Origin: Labedaea rhizosphaerae
Lineage (GTDB): Bacteria; Actinomycetota; Actinomycetes; Mycobacteriales; Pseudonocardiaceae
NCBI RefSeq assembly: GCF_004362825.1
Contig: NZ_SNXZ01000001.1
Coordinates: 1,550,001-1,614,000, forward strand
Reading direction: 5' to 3'
Length of the DNA: 64,000 bases
Shown: positions 42,223 through 51,404 of the stretch, piece after piece
How the letters are laid out: each line of letters begins with the position of its first letter
How positions within the stretch are numbered: position 1 is the stretch's first letter
Program-made: the position numbers and the translations under genes
The notes under the pieces: model-generated
The model's database searches: none
What the model was told of the DNA's origin: nothing
The model's input: only the letters and a program-made list of their open reading frames with translations

Positions 42223-42657
42223 ATGGGCGAGGTGCAGGTCATCGCGGAGCGCGGCTTCACCGCGCCCGCGGAGAAGGTGCGTGCGGCGGTCGCCGACTAC
42301 GCGGGCACGCGTCGTGACGTGCTCACCGAGCACTTCAGCGACTACGAGGTACGCGAAGGCGGGCAGGGCGCGGGCACCGTCGTGCACTGGCGCCTGCAAG
42401 CCACCAAGAAGCGGGTGCGCGACTGCCTGATGGACGTCTCCGCACCGCAGCCCGGCACGCTCGTCGAGTCCGACCGCAACTCCAGCATGGTCACCACCTG
42501 GACGGTCGGCGAGACCGGCGACGGCAGCACCGTGCGGGTCGCCACCACCTGGCAGGGCGCGGGCGGCATCGGCGGGTTCTTCGAGCGCCGGTTCGCGCCG
42601 CTGGGTCTGCGGCGCATCTACGACGAGATGCTCGGCAACCTGGCGACCAAGGTCTAG
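42223..42657 (+). CDS. SRPBCC/polyketide-cyclase-like protein
   Basis: The 144-residue START-like fold protein has an N-terminal strand (VIAERGFTAPAEKVRAAVADY), a central GTVVHWRLQATKKRVRDC, and a C-terminal helix (PLGLRRIYDEMLGNLATKV). Such proteins bind hydrophobic ligands. ATG 42223 follows a GAAAGGA site. The stop region overlaps the convergent gene by four bases. Confidence 0.75.
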   Translation: MGEVQVIAERGFTAPAEKVRAAVADYAGTRRDVLTEHFSDYEVREGGQGAGTVVHWRLQATKKRVRDCLMDVSAPQPGTLVESDRNSSMVTTWTVGETGDGSTVRVATTWQGAGGIGGFFERRFAPLGLRRIYDEMLGNLATKV

Positions 42658-43253
42658 TAACGGACCTTGCGGAACCGGTCGCGCACCTCGGGCCGGGTCA
42701 ACGCGATCAGCAGGCAGACCAGGATCACCGCCTGCACGCCCTGCTCGACGTGCATCCACAGCGGGTACCGCGTGGTCACGGCCAGGATGCCGAGGCCGAC
42801 GAGCCCCGCGCCGCCGAGCCACAGCGAGCGCAGGTACGCCCACCGCTTGCCCCTGATCAACCGGTTCGCCAGCCACAGGTAGAGCACCGCGACCACGGCG
42901 ATCGACACCACGCGGATGATCATCGTCTGCCGGACGATGTCTCGGGTGGTCTCGCGCTGGTACTCGGTCAGGTTCATGTGCGCGAGCTGGTAGTCCAGCA
43001 ACTGGTCGCGCAGCACGTAGCTGAGCACCGCGGTCAGGATCGACAGGGCGAGGTTCACGAACAGCAGCACCAGCACCACGCGCAAGGCCTTGGGCATCGG
43101 CTCCGACGCGGGATCCGGCGGCAACGCGACCTGCGGCGCGGGCTGCCACGGCATCGGCTGCCAGCCCGGCCCCGGCTGCTGCGGCCCCTGCCCGAATTGG
43201 CCTGGTTGGCCGGATTGTCCTTGCGGCCCTTGGGATCCCTGCGGATAGCTCAC
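42654..43253 (-). CDS. Pro/Gln-rich membrane protein
   Basis: The 199-residue protein has a disordered Gly/Gln/Pro N-terminus (~50 residues). Four hydrophobic segments start near residues 57, 110, 145 and 170, and the tail is basic. No known catalytic motif. GTG start. Function unknown; similar small membrane proteins are frequent in actinobacteria. Confidence 0.65.
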   Translation of the reverse strand: MSYPQGSQGPQGQSGQPGQFGQGPQQPGPGWQPMPWQPAPQVALPPDPASEPMPKALRVVLVLLFVNLALSILTAVLSYVLRDQLLDYQLAHMNLTEYQRETTRDIVRQTMIIRVVSIAVVAVLYLWLANRLIRGKRWAYLRSLWLGGAGLVGLGILAVTTRYPLWMHVEQGVQAVILVCLLIALTRPEVRDRFRKVRY

Positions 43254-43296
43254 GCGGAGAAGGTAGCCCGGCAGGGCGCCGAAGGGTGGTGGATTG

Positions 43297-44163
43297 TCAG
43301 AACACCACGGTCCGGTTGCCGTGCACGAGCACCCGGTCCTCCAGGTGCCAGCGCAACCCGCGCGACAGCACGACCTTCTCGATGTCGCGGCCCTTGCGCA
43401 CCAGGTCGGGGATGGCGTCGCCGTGGTCGACCCTGATCACGTCCTGCTCGATGATCGGCCCCGCGTCCAGATCCGCGGTGACGTAGTGGCAGGTCGCGCC
43501 GATCAGCTTCACGCCCCGCTGGTGCGCCTGGTGGTAGGGCCGCGCGCCGACGAACGACGGCAGGAAGCTGTGGTGGATGTTCAGCGCCCGCCCCGACCAC
43601 GCCACGCACAGCTCCGGCGGCAGGATCTGCATGAACCGCGCCAGCACCACCGCGTGCGGGTCGGCCGCGTCGACCAGCTCGCGCACCCGCGCGAACGCGG
43701 TCGCCTTGTCCCCGGACTTGAAATCCACGTGGTGGAACGGGATGCCGTGCGCCCGGGTGATGTCGCCCAGGTCCGGGTGGTTGGCGATCACCGCGGGCAC
43801 GTCGATGTCCAGTTCCCCGGACGCGACCCGGCCGAGCAGGTCGTAGAGGCAGTGCCCTTCCTTCGACACCAGGATCACCACACGGCGCTTGCTGCCCGTG
43901 TCGGTGATGCGCATGTTGCTGCCGTCACCCAGGGATCCGGCGACATCGGCGAACCGGGCGCGCAGCTCGTCCACCCCGAACGGCAGCGAGTCGGCGAGCA
44001 CCTCCTGGCGGGTGAAGAACCAGCCCGTGTCCCGGTCGGTGTGGTACGCGGCCTCGACGATCCAGCCGCCGTGGTCCGCGAGGAACGACGCGATCCCCGC
44101 GACGATCCCGGTGCGGTCCGGGCAGCCGAAGGTGATCACGTACCGGCGTTCAGGTGTGGGCAC
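43297..44163 (-). CDS. purU: Formyltetrahydrofolate deformylase
   Basis: The 288-residue enzyme hydrolyses 10-formyl-THF to formate and THF, balancing one-carbon pools for purine synthesis. An N-terminal ACT domain (ITFGCPDRTGIVAGIASFLA) senses effectors. The formyl-transferase domain has NHPDL, NIHHSFLPSFVGA and the catalytic Asp in ADLDAGPIIEQD. GTG 44163 gives the standard length. It stands alone in its locus. Confidence 0.93.
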   Translation of the reverse strand: MPTPERRYVITFGCPDRTGIVAGIASFLADHGGWIVEAAYHTDRDTGWFFTRQEVLADSLPFGVDELRARFADVAGSLGDGSNMRITDTGSKRRVVILVSKEGHCLYDLLGRVASGELDIDVPAVIANHPDLGDITRAHGIPFHHVDFKSGDKATAFARVRELVDAADPHAVVLARFMQILPPELCVAWSGRALNIHHSFLPSFVGARPYHQAHQRGVKLIGATCHYVTADLDAGPIIEQDVIRVDHGDAIPDLVRKGRDIEKVVLSRGLRWHLEDRVLVHGNRTVVF

Positions 44164-44186
44164 GGGACGATTTTCCCAGGTCAGGG

Positions 44187-44915
44187 TCAGGGGCCGCCGA
44201 GCAGGTCGAGCAGGTCCCGGTCGCCGCTGACCACGGCACCGCTCGGGCGTCCCCACAACGCCCGGTAGACCGCGTCGGCGGTGCCCACGACGGAGGCGTC
44301 CGCGGTGAGCACCGGCTGCTCGACCGTCGTGAACGGCTCGCCCGGCGCGATCGCGATCAGCCACGTGCGACCCGCGTCGGCCGCGTGCAGCAGCACGGTG
44401 CCGCTCAGCGACCCCTCGTACGGGCTGCGGGCGCCGAGCATCATCGTCTTGGCGAACTCGTCGATGCCGTCGGCGGCGAAGACCGGGTCGAACACCAGCG
44501 GTGCCGCCGTCTCCGCGGCCAGTTCGGCGTCGAGGCGGTGGATCGCGGTCTCGTGCGCCATCCGCCGCGCCCAGAACCAGGCGTTGCGGTCGTTGTTGAT
44601 CGTCCACGCGGGAGCACCGGGGTCGAGCTCACGCAGCAACGCGATCATGGCTTGGACCGCGGTGTCCCACCAGCCGAGCGCGTCTTCCCAGCTGTTGATC
44701 TCCGGGCGTGGCTGCCGGCCGGGTGCTGGCTCATCCGGGTCCGCTTGGGCGGCCGCTCGTGCCCAGGTGTGCACGCTCGCGAGGTGGGTGACCAGTCGCT
44801 GGACAGTCCACTCAGGACAACTGGGGACCTTGGTGTCCGGCCCTGCGGCGACCACCGCGGCGCGCATGGCCGCGGCCTCCGCGGCGAAGCGGTCGATGAA
44901 CTCCGAGTACTCCAC
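44187..44915 (-). CDS. Mycothiol-dependent maleylpyruvate isomerase-family protein
   Basis: The 242-residue protein has the MDMPI/DinB-type four-helix N-terminus (CPEWTVQRLVTHLASVHTW). A metal-binding His pair includes RRMAHETAIHRLDAE. Family enzymes use mycothiol as cofactor, which fits mshA elsewhere in this window. Substrate unknown. It lies 23 bp upstream of purU and may be co-transcribed with it. Confidence 0.8.
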   Translation of the reverse strand: MEYSEFIDRFAAEAAAMRAAVVAAGPDTKVPSCPEWTVQRLVTHLASVHTWARAAAQADPDEPAPGRQPRPEINSWEDALGWWDTAVQAMIALLRELDPGAPAWTINNDRNAWFWARRMAHETAIHRLDAELAAETAAPLVFDPVFAADGIDEFAKTMMLGARSPYEGSLSGTVLLHAADAGRTWLIAIAPGEPFTTVEQPVLTADASVVGTADAVYRALWGRPSGAVVSGDRDLLDLLGGP

Positions 44916-44933
44916 CCGGAGCAGGGTAATGGG

Positions 44934-46334
44934 CTAACGCAACGAATGAACCCATTTTTCGACATCGGCGGCCGTGGCGGGCAACGCCTCGGAAAGATTG
45001 CGGGCGCCGTCGGCCGTGACCACGAAATCGTCCTCGATGCGCACGCCGATGCCGCGCAGTTCCTCGGGCACGGTCAGGTCGTTCGGGTGGAAGTAGAGCC
45101 CGGGTTCGACGGTCAGCGCCATGCCGGCCTCGAGCGTGCCCTCCTTGTAGGCGGGCGCGGACGACTTCGCGCAGTCGTGCACGTCGAGGCCGAGGTAGTG
45201 CCCGACCCCGCAGACGATGTAGCGGCGGTGCTGCTGCCCCTTGCGTTCCAGCGCCTCGTCGACCGACACCGGCAGCAGGCCCCAGTCGTGCAGGCCCTCG
45301 GCCAGCACGCGCATCGCCGCGTCGGTGAACGCGAGCCAGTCGGCGCCGGGCCGGACCTCCTCGATGGCCGCGAGGTGCGCGGCGTGCACGAGGTCGTAGA
45401 CCTGCCGCTGCGCCGGGCTGAACGTGCCGGACACGGGGAAGGTGCGGGTCACGTCGGCGGTGTAGAACGAGTTCGCCTCGACGCCCGCGTCCAGCAGGAT
45501 CGCGTCGGACTCGGCGACCCCGCCGTCGTTGCGCACCCAGTGCAGCACCGGCGCGTGCACGCCGGCCGCGATGATCGAGGCGTAGCCGACGCCGTTGCCC
45601 TCGGTGCGGGCGCGCCGGTCGAACGTGCCCTGCAGCCAGCGCTCGCCACCGCCGGCCACGGCCTCGGGCAGCGCGCGCACGACGTCGGTGAACGCGCGCG
45701 TGGTGGCGTCCACGGCGAACTGCAGCTGGCCGATCTCCCAGTCGTCCTTGATCCGGCGCAGCTCGGCGAGCTCCTGGCGCAGGTCCGCGGACTCGGGGCC
45801 GGCCAGCGCGGCGACCAGCGGGTCGCCGCTCGGCGCGGCCAGCACGGGCGGGTTCTGGTCGCGCAGCACGCTCGCGAGCCCTTCGAGCGGACGGCATTCG
45901 ATGCCCAGCGCCGTGGACCACTCCGCGAGCCCGGGCACGGCGCCGATCCACAGCTCCCCGTCGCGGGCGCTGCCGAAGAAGTCCGACTCGCTCGGGCCGG
46001 CCGGGGCACGCAGGTAGAGCACGGCGTCGTGCCGGTCGCCGCTGGGCAGCAGCACCAGCACCGCGCCCTGCGCGCTGCACCCGGTCAGCCAGACGAAGTC
46101 GGAGTCCGGCCGGAAGTCGTAGTCGGTGTCGTTGGCGCGCACCGGGGCGTTGCCCGCGCCGACCACGATCCGCTTGCCGGGCAAGGCGTGCGAGAGCTTC
46201 GCCCGGTGCTCGGCGGCCGCGGCGGCCTGGCCGTCGAGCACGTGCGGGGTGCGATCGGCATCGCCCCAGCCGTGCGTGATGAAGTCGCGGAAACCATCCG
46301 CTTCGGCCAGCTTGACGGGCACACGATCGCTCAC
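44934..46334 (-). CDS. pepP: Xaa-Pro aminopeptidase (aminopeptidase P)
   Basis: The 466-residue M24 peptidase removes N-terminal residues before proline. The N-terminal domain is AMP_N-like (DSDFVWLTGC). The pita-bread domain holds the metal ligands: DAGVEANSFYTADVTRTFP (two Asp), GVGHYLGLDVHD (His), VEPGLYF (Glu) and IEDDFVV (Glu). GTG start overlaps the methyltransferase stop by four bases, so translation is coupled. Confidence 0.92.
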   Translation of the reverse strand: MSDRVPVKLAEADGFRDFITHGWGDADRTPHVLDGQAAAAAEHRAKLSHALPGKRIVVGAGNAPVRANDTDYDFRPDSDFVWLTGCSAQGAVLVLLPSGDRHDAVLYLRAPAGPSESDFFGSARDGELWIGAVPGLAEWSTALGIECRPLEGLASVLRDQNPPVLAAPSGDPLVAALAGPESADLRQELAELRRIKDDWEIGQLQFAVDATTRAFTDVVRALPEAVAGGGERWLQGTFDRRARTEGNGVGYASIIAAGVHAPVLHWVRNDGGVAESDAILLDAGVEANSFYTADVTRTFPVSGTFSPAQRQVYDLVHAAHLAAIEEVRPGADWLAFTDAAMRVLAEGLHDWGLLPVSVDEALERKGQQHRRYIVCGVGHYLGLDVHDCAKSSAPAYKEGTLEAGMALTVEPGLYFHPNDLTVPEELRGIGVRIEDDFVVTADGARNLSEALPATAADVEKWVHSLR

Positions 46335-47173
46335 GAACCCACCGTAGCGGGGGCCACCGACAGCCAGTCAACGGTGAGCTCACCGAGCCGCCAGCGCTTG
46401 CGGCCGTCGAGCACCGGCCAGCCCTGCGCGGCCAGCAGCCGCACGGTCTCCACCCACCGCGCCCGCGGCCCGTACGGCGCGAACGGCGCGGCGGTGTCCC
46501 AGCAGGCGTCCAGCCTGGCCAGCAGGTCGTGCACCCGCTCGCCCGGCACGTTGCGGTGGATCAACGACTTGGGCAGCCGCTCGGCCAGGTCGGTCGGCCG
46601 CTCGATCGCGGATGGCTTGCACGCCAACGTAAACGTGCGTGGACCGGTCTCGTCCAGGGTCACCCAGCAGCAGCGCCGGCCGATCTCGTCGCAGGTGCCC
46701 TCGACGAGCAGGCCGCCGGGCGCCAGCCGCGCCAGCATGGTCTGCCACGCGTCGAACGCCTCGGCCTCGGGGTACTGGCGCAGCACGTTGAACGCGCGCA
46801 GCAGCACCGGCTGCCGTCCCGCCAACTCGAACCCGCCGCGGGCGAACTCCAGCGACGGCGGGTCGGCGAACGGCTTGGCCGCGGCCACGCGCTCGGGGTC
46901 GAGCTCCAATCCGACCACCCGCACGTCCGGTCGCACCGAACGCAACCGCGCCGCCAGTTCGACCGTGGTCACGGCCGTCGCGCCATAGCCGAGGTCGACC
47001 ACCAGCGGGTCGCGGGCCGCCCGCAACGCGTCGGCCACCCAGGGCGTGCCGGTGACCCAGCGGTCGATCCGGCGCAGCCGGTTCGGGTTGGTGGTGCCCC
47101 GGGTCGGCACGCCCAGCGCGCGCGCTCGACCCGCCGCCAGCCGAACCTTGCGGGTCAACTCGGGGCGGGTCAA
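46331..47173 (-). CDS. SAM-dependent methyltransferase
   Basis: The 280-residue class I methyltransferase has VVDLGYGATAVTTVELAARL as motif I and VVGLELDPERV as motif II. An FNVLRQY segment is where motif IV is expected. Substrate unknown. It starts with TTG overlapping the TGA of the DUF2505 gene (TTGA), which supports this start. It forms the DUF2505-methyltransferase-pepP operon. Confidence 0.78.
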   Translation of the reverse strand: MTRPELTRKVRLAAGRARALGVPTRGTTNPNRLRRIDRWVTGTPWVADALRAARDPLVVDLGYGATAVTTVELAARLRSVRPDVRVVGLELDPERVAAAKPFADPPSLEFARGGFELAGRQPVLLRAFNVLRQYPEAEAFDAWQTMLARLAPGGLLVEGTCDEIGRRCCWVTLDETGPRTFTLACKPSAIERPTDLAERLPKSLIHRNVPGERVHDLLARLDACWDTAAPFAPYGPRARWVETVRLLAAQGWPVLDGRKRWRLGELTVDWLSVAPATVGS

Positions 47174-47679
47174 CTCGGGCGGTGCTCGGCGAGCCAGGTG
47201 CCCGCGAACTGCGACTCGGCCGCGAGCAGCTTCGCCACCGGCTCGGCCACGCTGCGCTCCAGCTTGCCGCCCAGCAGCGGGATGTTGACCTTCACCTCGG
47301 CGTCGGTCACCCAGTCGGTGCCGCCGTCGGCGGTCTCCTCAAGGCGCACCCGGCCGGTGATCTCCGCCGGCATGCCCGGGATGCGTGCCCGCGTGGTCGC
47401 GACGTGCTTGCCGCCTTCGAGGCGCCAGGTCTCCTCGCGCTCGACCACCAGGTCGCCGCCGAGGAAGTTGCGCACGGTCGAAGGCAGCTGCTCGGCGGGC
47501 AGGCCCTGGCGCACCCGGAACGACGCCCGGTCACCGGACGCCTCGTGGTCGAGCAGCGCGCTGTTCTGGCCGCCGAGCGCGGCCAGCCGGTCGGACAGGT
47601 AGGCCTTGTCCACCAGGGCGGAGTACACGGTGGACACCGGCGCGGAGAAGCTTGCGCGGTGCTCGATACGGGCTCCCAT
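47170..47679 (-). CDS. DUF2505 protein (Rv0481c-like)
   Basis: The 169-residue SRPBCC-fold protein has IEHRASFSAPVSTVYSALVD at the start, a central FLGGDLVVEREETW, and a C-terminal helix. It matches the DUF2505 family found beside murB in mycobacteria and may bind lipids or carry a hydrophobic ligand. ATG 47679 lies 26 bp from the divergent murB start. Confidence 0.85.
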   Translation of the reverse strand: MGARIEHRASFSAPVSTVYSALVDKAYLSDRLAALGGQNSALLDHEASGDRASFRVRQGLPAEQLPSTVRNFLGGDLVVEREETWRLEGGKHVATTRARIPGMPAEITGRVRLEETADGGTDWVTDAEVKVNIPLLGGKLERSVAEPVAKLLAAESQFAGTWLAEHRPS

Positions 47680-47705
47680 GCGGCCAGAGGTTACCGTTGG
47701 CGGCC

Positions 47706-48779
47706 GTGACCAGCCTTCCACTCGGCACCAACGTCCGGTCAGCGGTTCCGCTCGCCGGGTACACGACGCTGCGACTCGGCGGTCCCGCGGCACGCTTCGT
47801 CGCGGCTTCCACCTCGGCGGAGGTGGTCGAAGCCGTGCGCGACGCCGACCGCGCGGGCGAGCCGTTGCTGGTGCTCGGCGGCGGTTCCAACGTCGTCGTC
47901 GGCGACGACGGCTTCGACGGCACGGTCGTGCACATCGCCAGCGAGGGCACGCACATCGACACCGCGGCCCCCGGCGAGGTGCAGCTGACCGTCGAGGCCG
48001 GCGCGAACTGGGACGTCGTCGTGGCCGGCACCGTCAGCGCGGGGCTCGGCGGGCTGGAGTGCCTGTCCGGCATCCCCGGGCTGGTCGGCGCGACGCCGGT
48101 GCAGAACGTCGGCGCGTACGGCGTCGAGGTGTCGCAGCTGCTGGTGTCGGTCGACCTGCTGGACCGGGCCAGCGGCGAGGTGCGCACGATGACCGCGCCG
48201 GAGCTGGGCCTGGGCTACCGGACGTCGGTGCTCAAGGGCACCGACCGCGCGGTCGTGCTGCGGGTGCGCTTCATGCTCACCGACGACGGCCTGTCCGCCC
48301 CGGTCCGCTACGGCGAGCTGGCCCGCGTGCTGGGCGTCGAGCCGGGCGACCGGGTGCCGGTGGCCGACGCGCGCGCGGCCGTGCTGGATCTGCGCCGCGG
48401 CAAGGGGATGGTGCTCGAGCCCGGCGACTACGACACGTGGAGCGCGGGCTCGTTCTTCACCAACCCGATCGTGCCGGAGACCATGGTCGGCGAGCTGATG
48501 GCCCGCACCGGCGACGGCGTGCCGATCTACCCGGCGCACGAGGGCCACCGCAAGGTCTCCGCCGCGTGGCTGATCGACCAGGCCGGCTTCACCAAGGGGT
48601 TCGCCGGTCCGGGCGGGCGGGTTTCGTTGTCCACCAAGCACACCCTCGCGCTGACCAACCGCGGCTCGGCGAGCACCGAGGACCTGCTGGAGCTGGCCCG
48701 CACGGTGCGCGACGGCGTGTACGACGCGTTCGGCGTCACCTTGCGCGCCGAGCCCGTCCTTATCGGCTGCGAGCTCTAG
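47706..48779 (+). CDS. murB: UDP-N-acetylenolpyruvoylglucosamine reductase
   Basis: The 357-residue FAD enzyme reduces UDP-GlcNAc-enolpyruvate to UDP-MurNAc with NADPH in peptidoglycan precursor synthesis. Family motifs are TTLRLGGPAARFV, VLGGGSNVVVGD (FAD), LSGIPGLVGATPVQNVGAYG, and the GSFFTNPIV segment with the proton-donor serine. GTG 47706 gives the usual length. The divergent DUF2505 neighbour is conserved. Confidence 0.95.
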   Translation: MTSLPLGTNVRSAVPLAGYTTLRLGGPAARFVAASTSAEVVEAVRDADRAGEPLLVLGGGSNVVVGDDGFDGTVVHIASEGTHIDTAAPGEVQLTVEAGANWDVVVAGTVSAGLGGLECLSGIPGLVGATPVQNVGAYGVEVSQLLVSVDLLDRASGEVRTMTAPELGLGYRTSVLKGTDRAVVLRVRFMLTDDGLSAPVRYGELARVLGVEPGDRVPVADARAAVLDLRRGKGMVLEPGDYDTWSAGSFFTNPIVPETMVGELMARTGDGVPIYPAHEGHRKVSAAWLIDQAGFTKGFAGPGGRVSLSTKHTLALTNRGSASTEDLLELARTVRDGVYDAFGVTLRAEPVLIGCEL

Positions 48780-48865
48780 AAACTTCGAAGTTCGTGTCGA
48801 ACCCGGTCGGCCCCGTTCGATGCACTGACGTAACCGCACGTCGGACCGCACCAAGGAGTTCCCCC

Positions 48866-49441
48866 ATGCGCAAGCTCATCGTCTCCGCATTCGTCTCCCT
48901 CGACGGCGTCATCGAGGCGCCGGGCGGCGAGCCGGGCTACCGGAACTCGGGCTGGACCTTCAAGGACATCGAGTTCGAGCCGGCCGCCTACGAGCTGAAG
49001 GGGCGCGAGCAGGAAGAGGCCGGGGCGCTGCTGCTCGGCCGGGTCAGCTACCAGGCGTTCGCGCCGGTGTGGCCGACCATGACCGAGGAGTTCGCCCAGT
49101 ACAACGCCATGCCGAAGTACGTCGTCTCGACCACGTTGCAAGAGCAGGACCTCGTCACCAACTGGGGCGAGACGACCATCCTGCGCTCGCTCGACGACGT
49201 CGCCGCGCTCAAGGCGACCGAGGGCGGGCCGATCATCACCGGCGGCAGCGGCCTGCTGCACCAGAACCTGTCCGACGCGGGTCTCGTGGACCGCTACCAC
49301 CTGCTCGTCTACCCGGTGCTGCTCGGCGCGGGCAAGCGCCTGTTCAGCAGCACCGACAAGGACAAGCAGCAGCTGAAGGTCGTCGAGAGCGAGACCTACT
49401 CGAACGGCATCCAGAAGTTCGTCTACGACGTGGTGCGGTAA
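48866..49441 (+). CDS. RibD C-terminal/dihydrofolate-reductase-like protein
   Basis: The 191-residue protein belongs to the RibD_C/DHFR-like group. Signatures are KLIVSAFVSLDGVIEAPGG, LLLGRVSYQAFAPVWP and PIITGGSGLLHQNLSDAG. NADPH-dependent reduction is likely; substrate unknown. A clear AAGGAG site precedes ATG 48866. The 3' end overlaps the convergent SDR gene by 19 bp. The palindrome AACTTCGAAGTT lies in its upstream gap (48781-48792). Confidence 0.82.
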   Translation: MRKLIVSAFVSLDGVIEAPGGEPGYRNSGWTFKDIEFEPAAYELKGREQEEAGALLLGRVSYQAFAPVWPTMTEEFAQYNAMPKYVVSTTLQEQDLVTNWGETTILRSLDDVAALKATEGGPIITGGSGLLHQNLSDAGLVDRYHLLVYPVLLGAGKRLFSSTDKDKQQLKVVESETYSNGIQKFVYDVVR

Positions 49442-50163
49442 GCCCGGGTCGCCGAGGCCTGGTCGCGCGGCTTGAGCACGATCTGGTCCAGGTTCACGTG
49501 TGAGGGCCGGGTGACCGCGAACGTGATCACGTCGGCCACGTCGACGGCGGTCAGCGGCGTCATGCCCCGGTAGACGGCGTCGGCGCGCTCGGCGTCGCCG
49601 TCGAAGCGGTTCACCGAGAAGTCCGTCTCGACCATGCCGGGCAGGACCTCGGTGACCCGCACGGGCTTGCCGAGCAGCTCGCCGCGCAACGTCCGGTGCA
49701 GCGCGGACTGCGCGTGCTTGGCCGACGTGTAACCGGATCCGTTGTCGTACGCCTCGAACGCGGCGATCGACGTGACCGTGACGATGTGCCCGTCGCCGCT
49801 GTCGATCAGCTTGGGCAGCAACGCTTTCGTCATCCGCAACGTGCCGAGCACGTTGGTCTCCCACATCCAGCGGTAGTCGTCCTCGTCGGCGGTGGCCACG
49901 GGGTCGAGCCCGCGTGCGCCACCGGCGTTGTTCACCAGGACGCGGCAGTTCTCCACCGCTGTGCAGAACCGCTCGACCGAGGCCAGGTCGGTGACGTCGA
50001 GGGGCAGCGCGGTCCCGTCGACCTCGTCGGCGAGCTCGGCCAGCCGATCGGCGCGCCGGGCCCCGAGCACCACGTGGAACCCGGCGGCGGCCAGCCCGCG
50101 GGCGGTCGCCGCCCCGATGCCCGCCGAAGCCCCGGTCACAACGGCTACGCCTTTGCTGCTCAT
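49423..50163 (-). CDS. Short-chain dehydrogenase (Rv0484c-like)
   Basis: The 246-residue SDR has the cofactor motif VVTGASAGIGAATA, LVNNAGGARG and a YTSAKH catalytic Tyr-Lys pair. It resembles YdfG-type 3-hydroxy-acid or serine dehydrogenases. An SDR in this position next to the L,D-transpeptidase is conserved in mycobacteria (Rv0484c). Confidence 0.82.
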   Translation of the reverse strand: MSSKGVAVVTGASAGIGAATARGLAAAGFHVVLGARRADRLAELADEVDGTALPLDVTDLASVERFCTAVENCRVLVNNAGGARGLDPVATADEDDYRWMWETNVLGTLRMTKALLPKLIDSGDGHIVTVTSIAAFEAYDNGSGYTSAKHAQSALHRTLRGELLGKPVRVTEVLPGMVETDFSVNRFDGDAERADAVYRGMTPLTAVDVADVITFAVTRPSHVNLDQIVLKPRDQASATRAYRTTS

Positions 50164-50248
50164 GCCGTGATGATCGCGCAGGCAACTTGGCGCGGGCCAA
50201 CGGCGTCAACTAGACATAGGAGACAATCACGGCATAGGAGGAACCCTG

Positions 50249-51397
50249 GTGAGACGTGTCGTCGCGCTCCTGACCGGTCTCGCGCTGCTGGCCGGCTGCT
50301 CCGCCGACCCGGCGAGCCCGGCTCCCACAGCGCCCGTGCCGGACGCGAAACCAGTGGCGAAGATCACCGCCGACCCCGCGCCCGCGGCCAAGAACGTCGA
50401 GGTGACCAAGGCCGTCACCGTCCGGATCGCCGACGGCGAGCTCGACACGGTCGCGCTCACCAATCCCCAGGGCAAGCAGGTCGAGGGCGAGTTCGCCGCG
50501 GACCGCCGGAGCTGGCACACCACCGAGGACCTCGGTTTCGGCAAGAGCTACAGCTACGCGGCCAAGGGCACCGGCACCGACGGCAAGCCGGTCCAGCTCG
50601 CGGGCAAGTTCACGACGGTGAGCCCGGCGAGCACGATCCGCGCCACGGTCAACCCGGTCGACGACGCGGTGGTCGGCGTCGGCATGCCGATCAGCGTGAA
50701 GTTCGACCGCCCGCCCGCCGATCGCGCCGCCGCGGAGAAGGCGCTGGCGGTCGAGACGTCGCCGACCGAGGTCGAGGGCAGCTGGGCGTGGATCAAGCCG
50801 ACCCAGGTGGACTGGCGGCCCAAGCAGTACTGGCCCGCGCACACCAAGGTGAAGGTGAGCGCGAACCTCTACGGCGTGAAGTACGGCGATGGCGCGTACG
50901 GCAAGGCCGACGTGACCAGCGAGTTCGCCATCGGCCGCAACCAGGTGGTCAAGGTGCACACCCCGGACCACGAGATGAACGTCTACCGCGACGGCGCGAA
51001 GGTGGCGAGCTACCCGTCCAGCAACGGCCGCGACGCCGACCCGAACCTGAACACGCCGAACGGCACCCTCATCGTGATGACCCGAGAGCCGGTCGGCGAC
51101 TTCTCCAACCCGCGCTACGGGTACACGAACGTCAAGAAGAAGTGGTCGGTGCGGATCTCCAACCACGGCGAGTACATCCACGAGAACGAGGAGAACGCCG
51201 CCAACATCGGCAAGGCCAACACCTCGCACGGCTGCGTGAACCTGCGCGAGGACGACGCCAAGGCCTACTTCGACAGCGCGCTCATCGGCGACCCCGTGGA
51301 GATCACCGGGTCCAAGGCGAAGATGCCGCGCACGTCGGACGTGTTCGACTGGCTGATCCCGTGGAGCGAGTGGCAGGCGATGTCCGCCTTGCGATGA
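50249..51397 (+). CDS. L,D-transpeptidase lipoprotein (LprQ/LdtE-like)
   Basis: The 382-residue secreted lipoprotein has a signal peptide with lipobox LLAGC. Two Ig-like domains follow (residues ~40-250), and then a YkuD catalytic domain with NTSHGCVNLRE. The Cys of SHGCVN makes 3-3 cross-links in peptidoglycan. GTG 50249 follows AGGAGGA, and the ATAGGAG sequence is duplicated upstream. Its order after murB and the SDR matches M. tuberculosis lprQ (Rv0483). Confidence 0.92.
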   Translation: MRRVVALLTGLALLAGCSADPASPAPTAPVPDAKPVAKITADPAPAAKNVEVTKAVTVRIADGELDTVALTNPQGKQVEGEFAADRRSWHTTEDLGFGKSYSYAAKGTGTDGKPVQLAGKFTTVSPASTIRATVNPVDDAVVGVGMPISVKFDRPPADRAAAEKALAVETSPTEVEGSWAWIKPTQVDWRPKQYWPAHTKVKVSANLYGVKYGDGAYGKADVTSEFAIGRNQVVKVHTPDHEMNVYRDGAKVASYPSSNGRDADPNLNTPNGTLIVMTREPVGDFSNPRYGYTNVKKKWSVRISNHGEYIHENEENAANIGKANTSHGCVNLREDDAKAYFDSALIGDPVEITGSKAKMPRTSDVFDWLIPWSEWQAMSALR

Positions 51398-51404
51398 TCT
51401 GCCG

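Noticed and set aside
44154-46988. Very long open frame opposite purU, pepP and the methyltransferase
   Set aside because: It is a high-GC shadow frame antisense to three well-supported genes, has no recognisable motif, and is rich in Arg/Gly/Ala/His as such shadows are.
48781-48792. AACTTCGAAGTT palindrome after murB as an operator
   Set aside because: A single perfect 12-bp palindrome with no promoter nearby is too weak to call as a regulatory site; noted only in the RibD-like entry.
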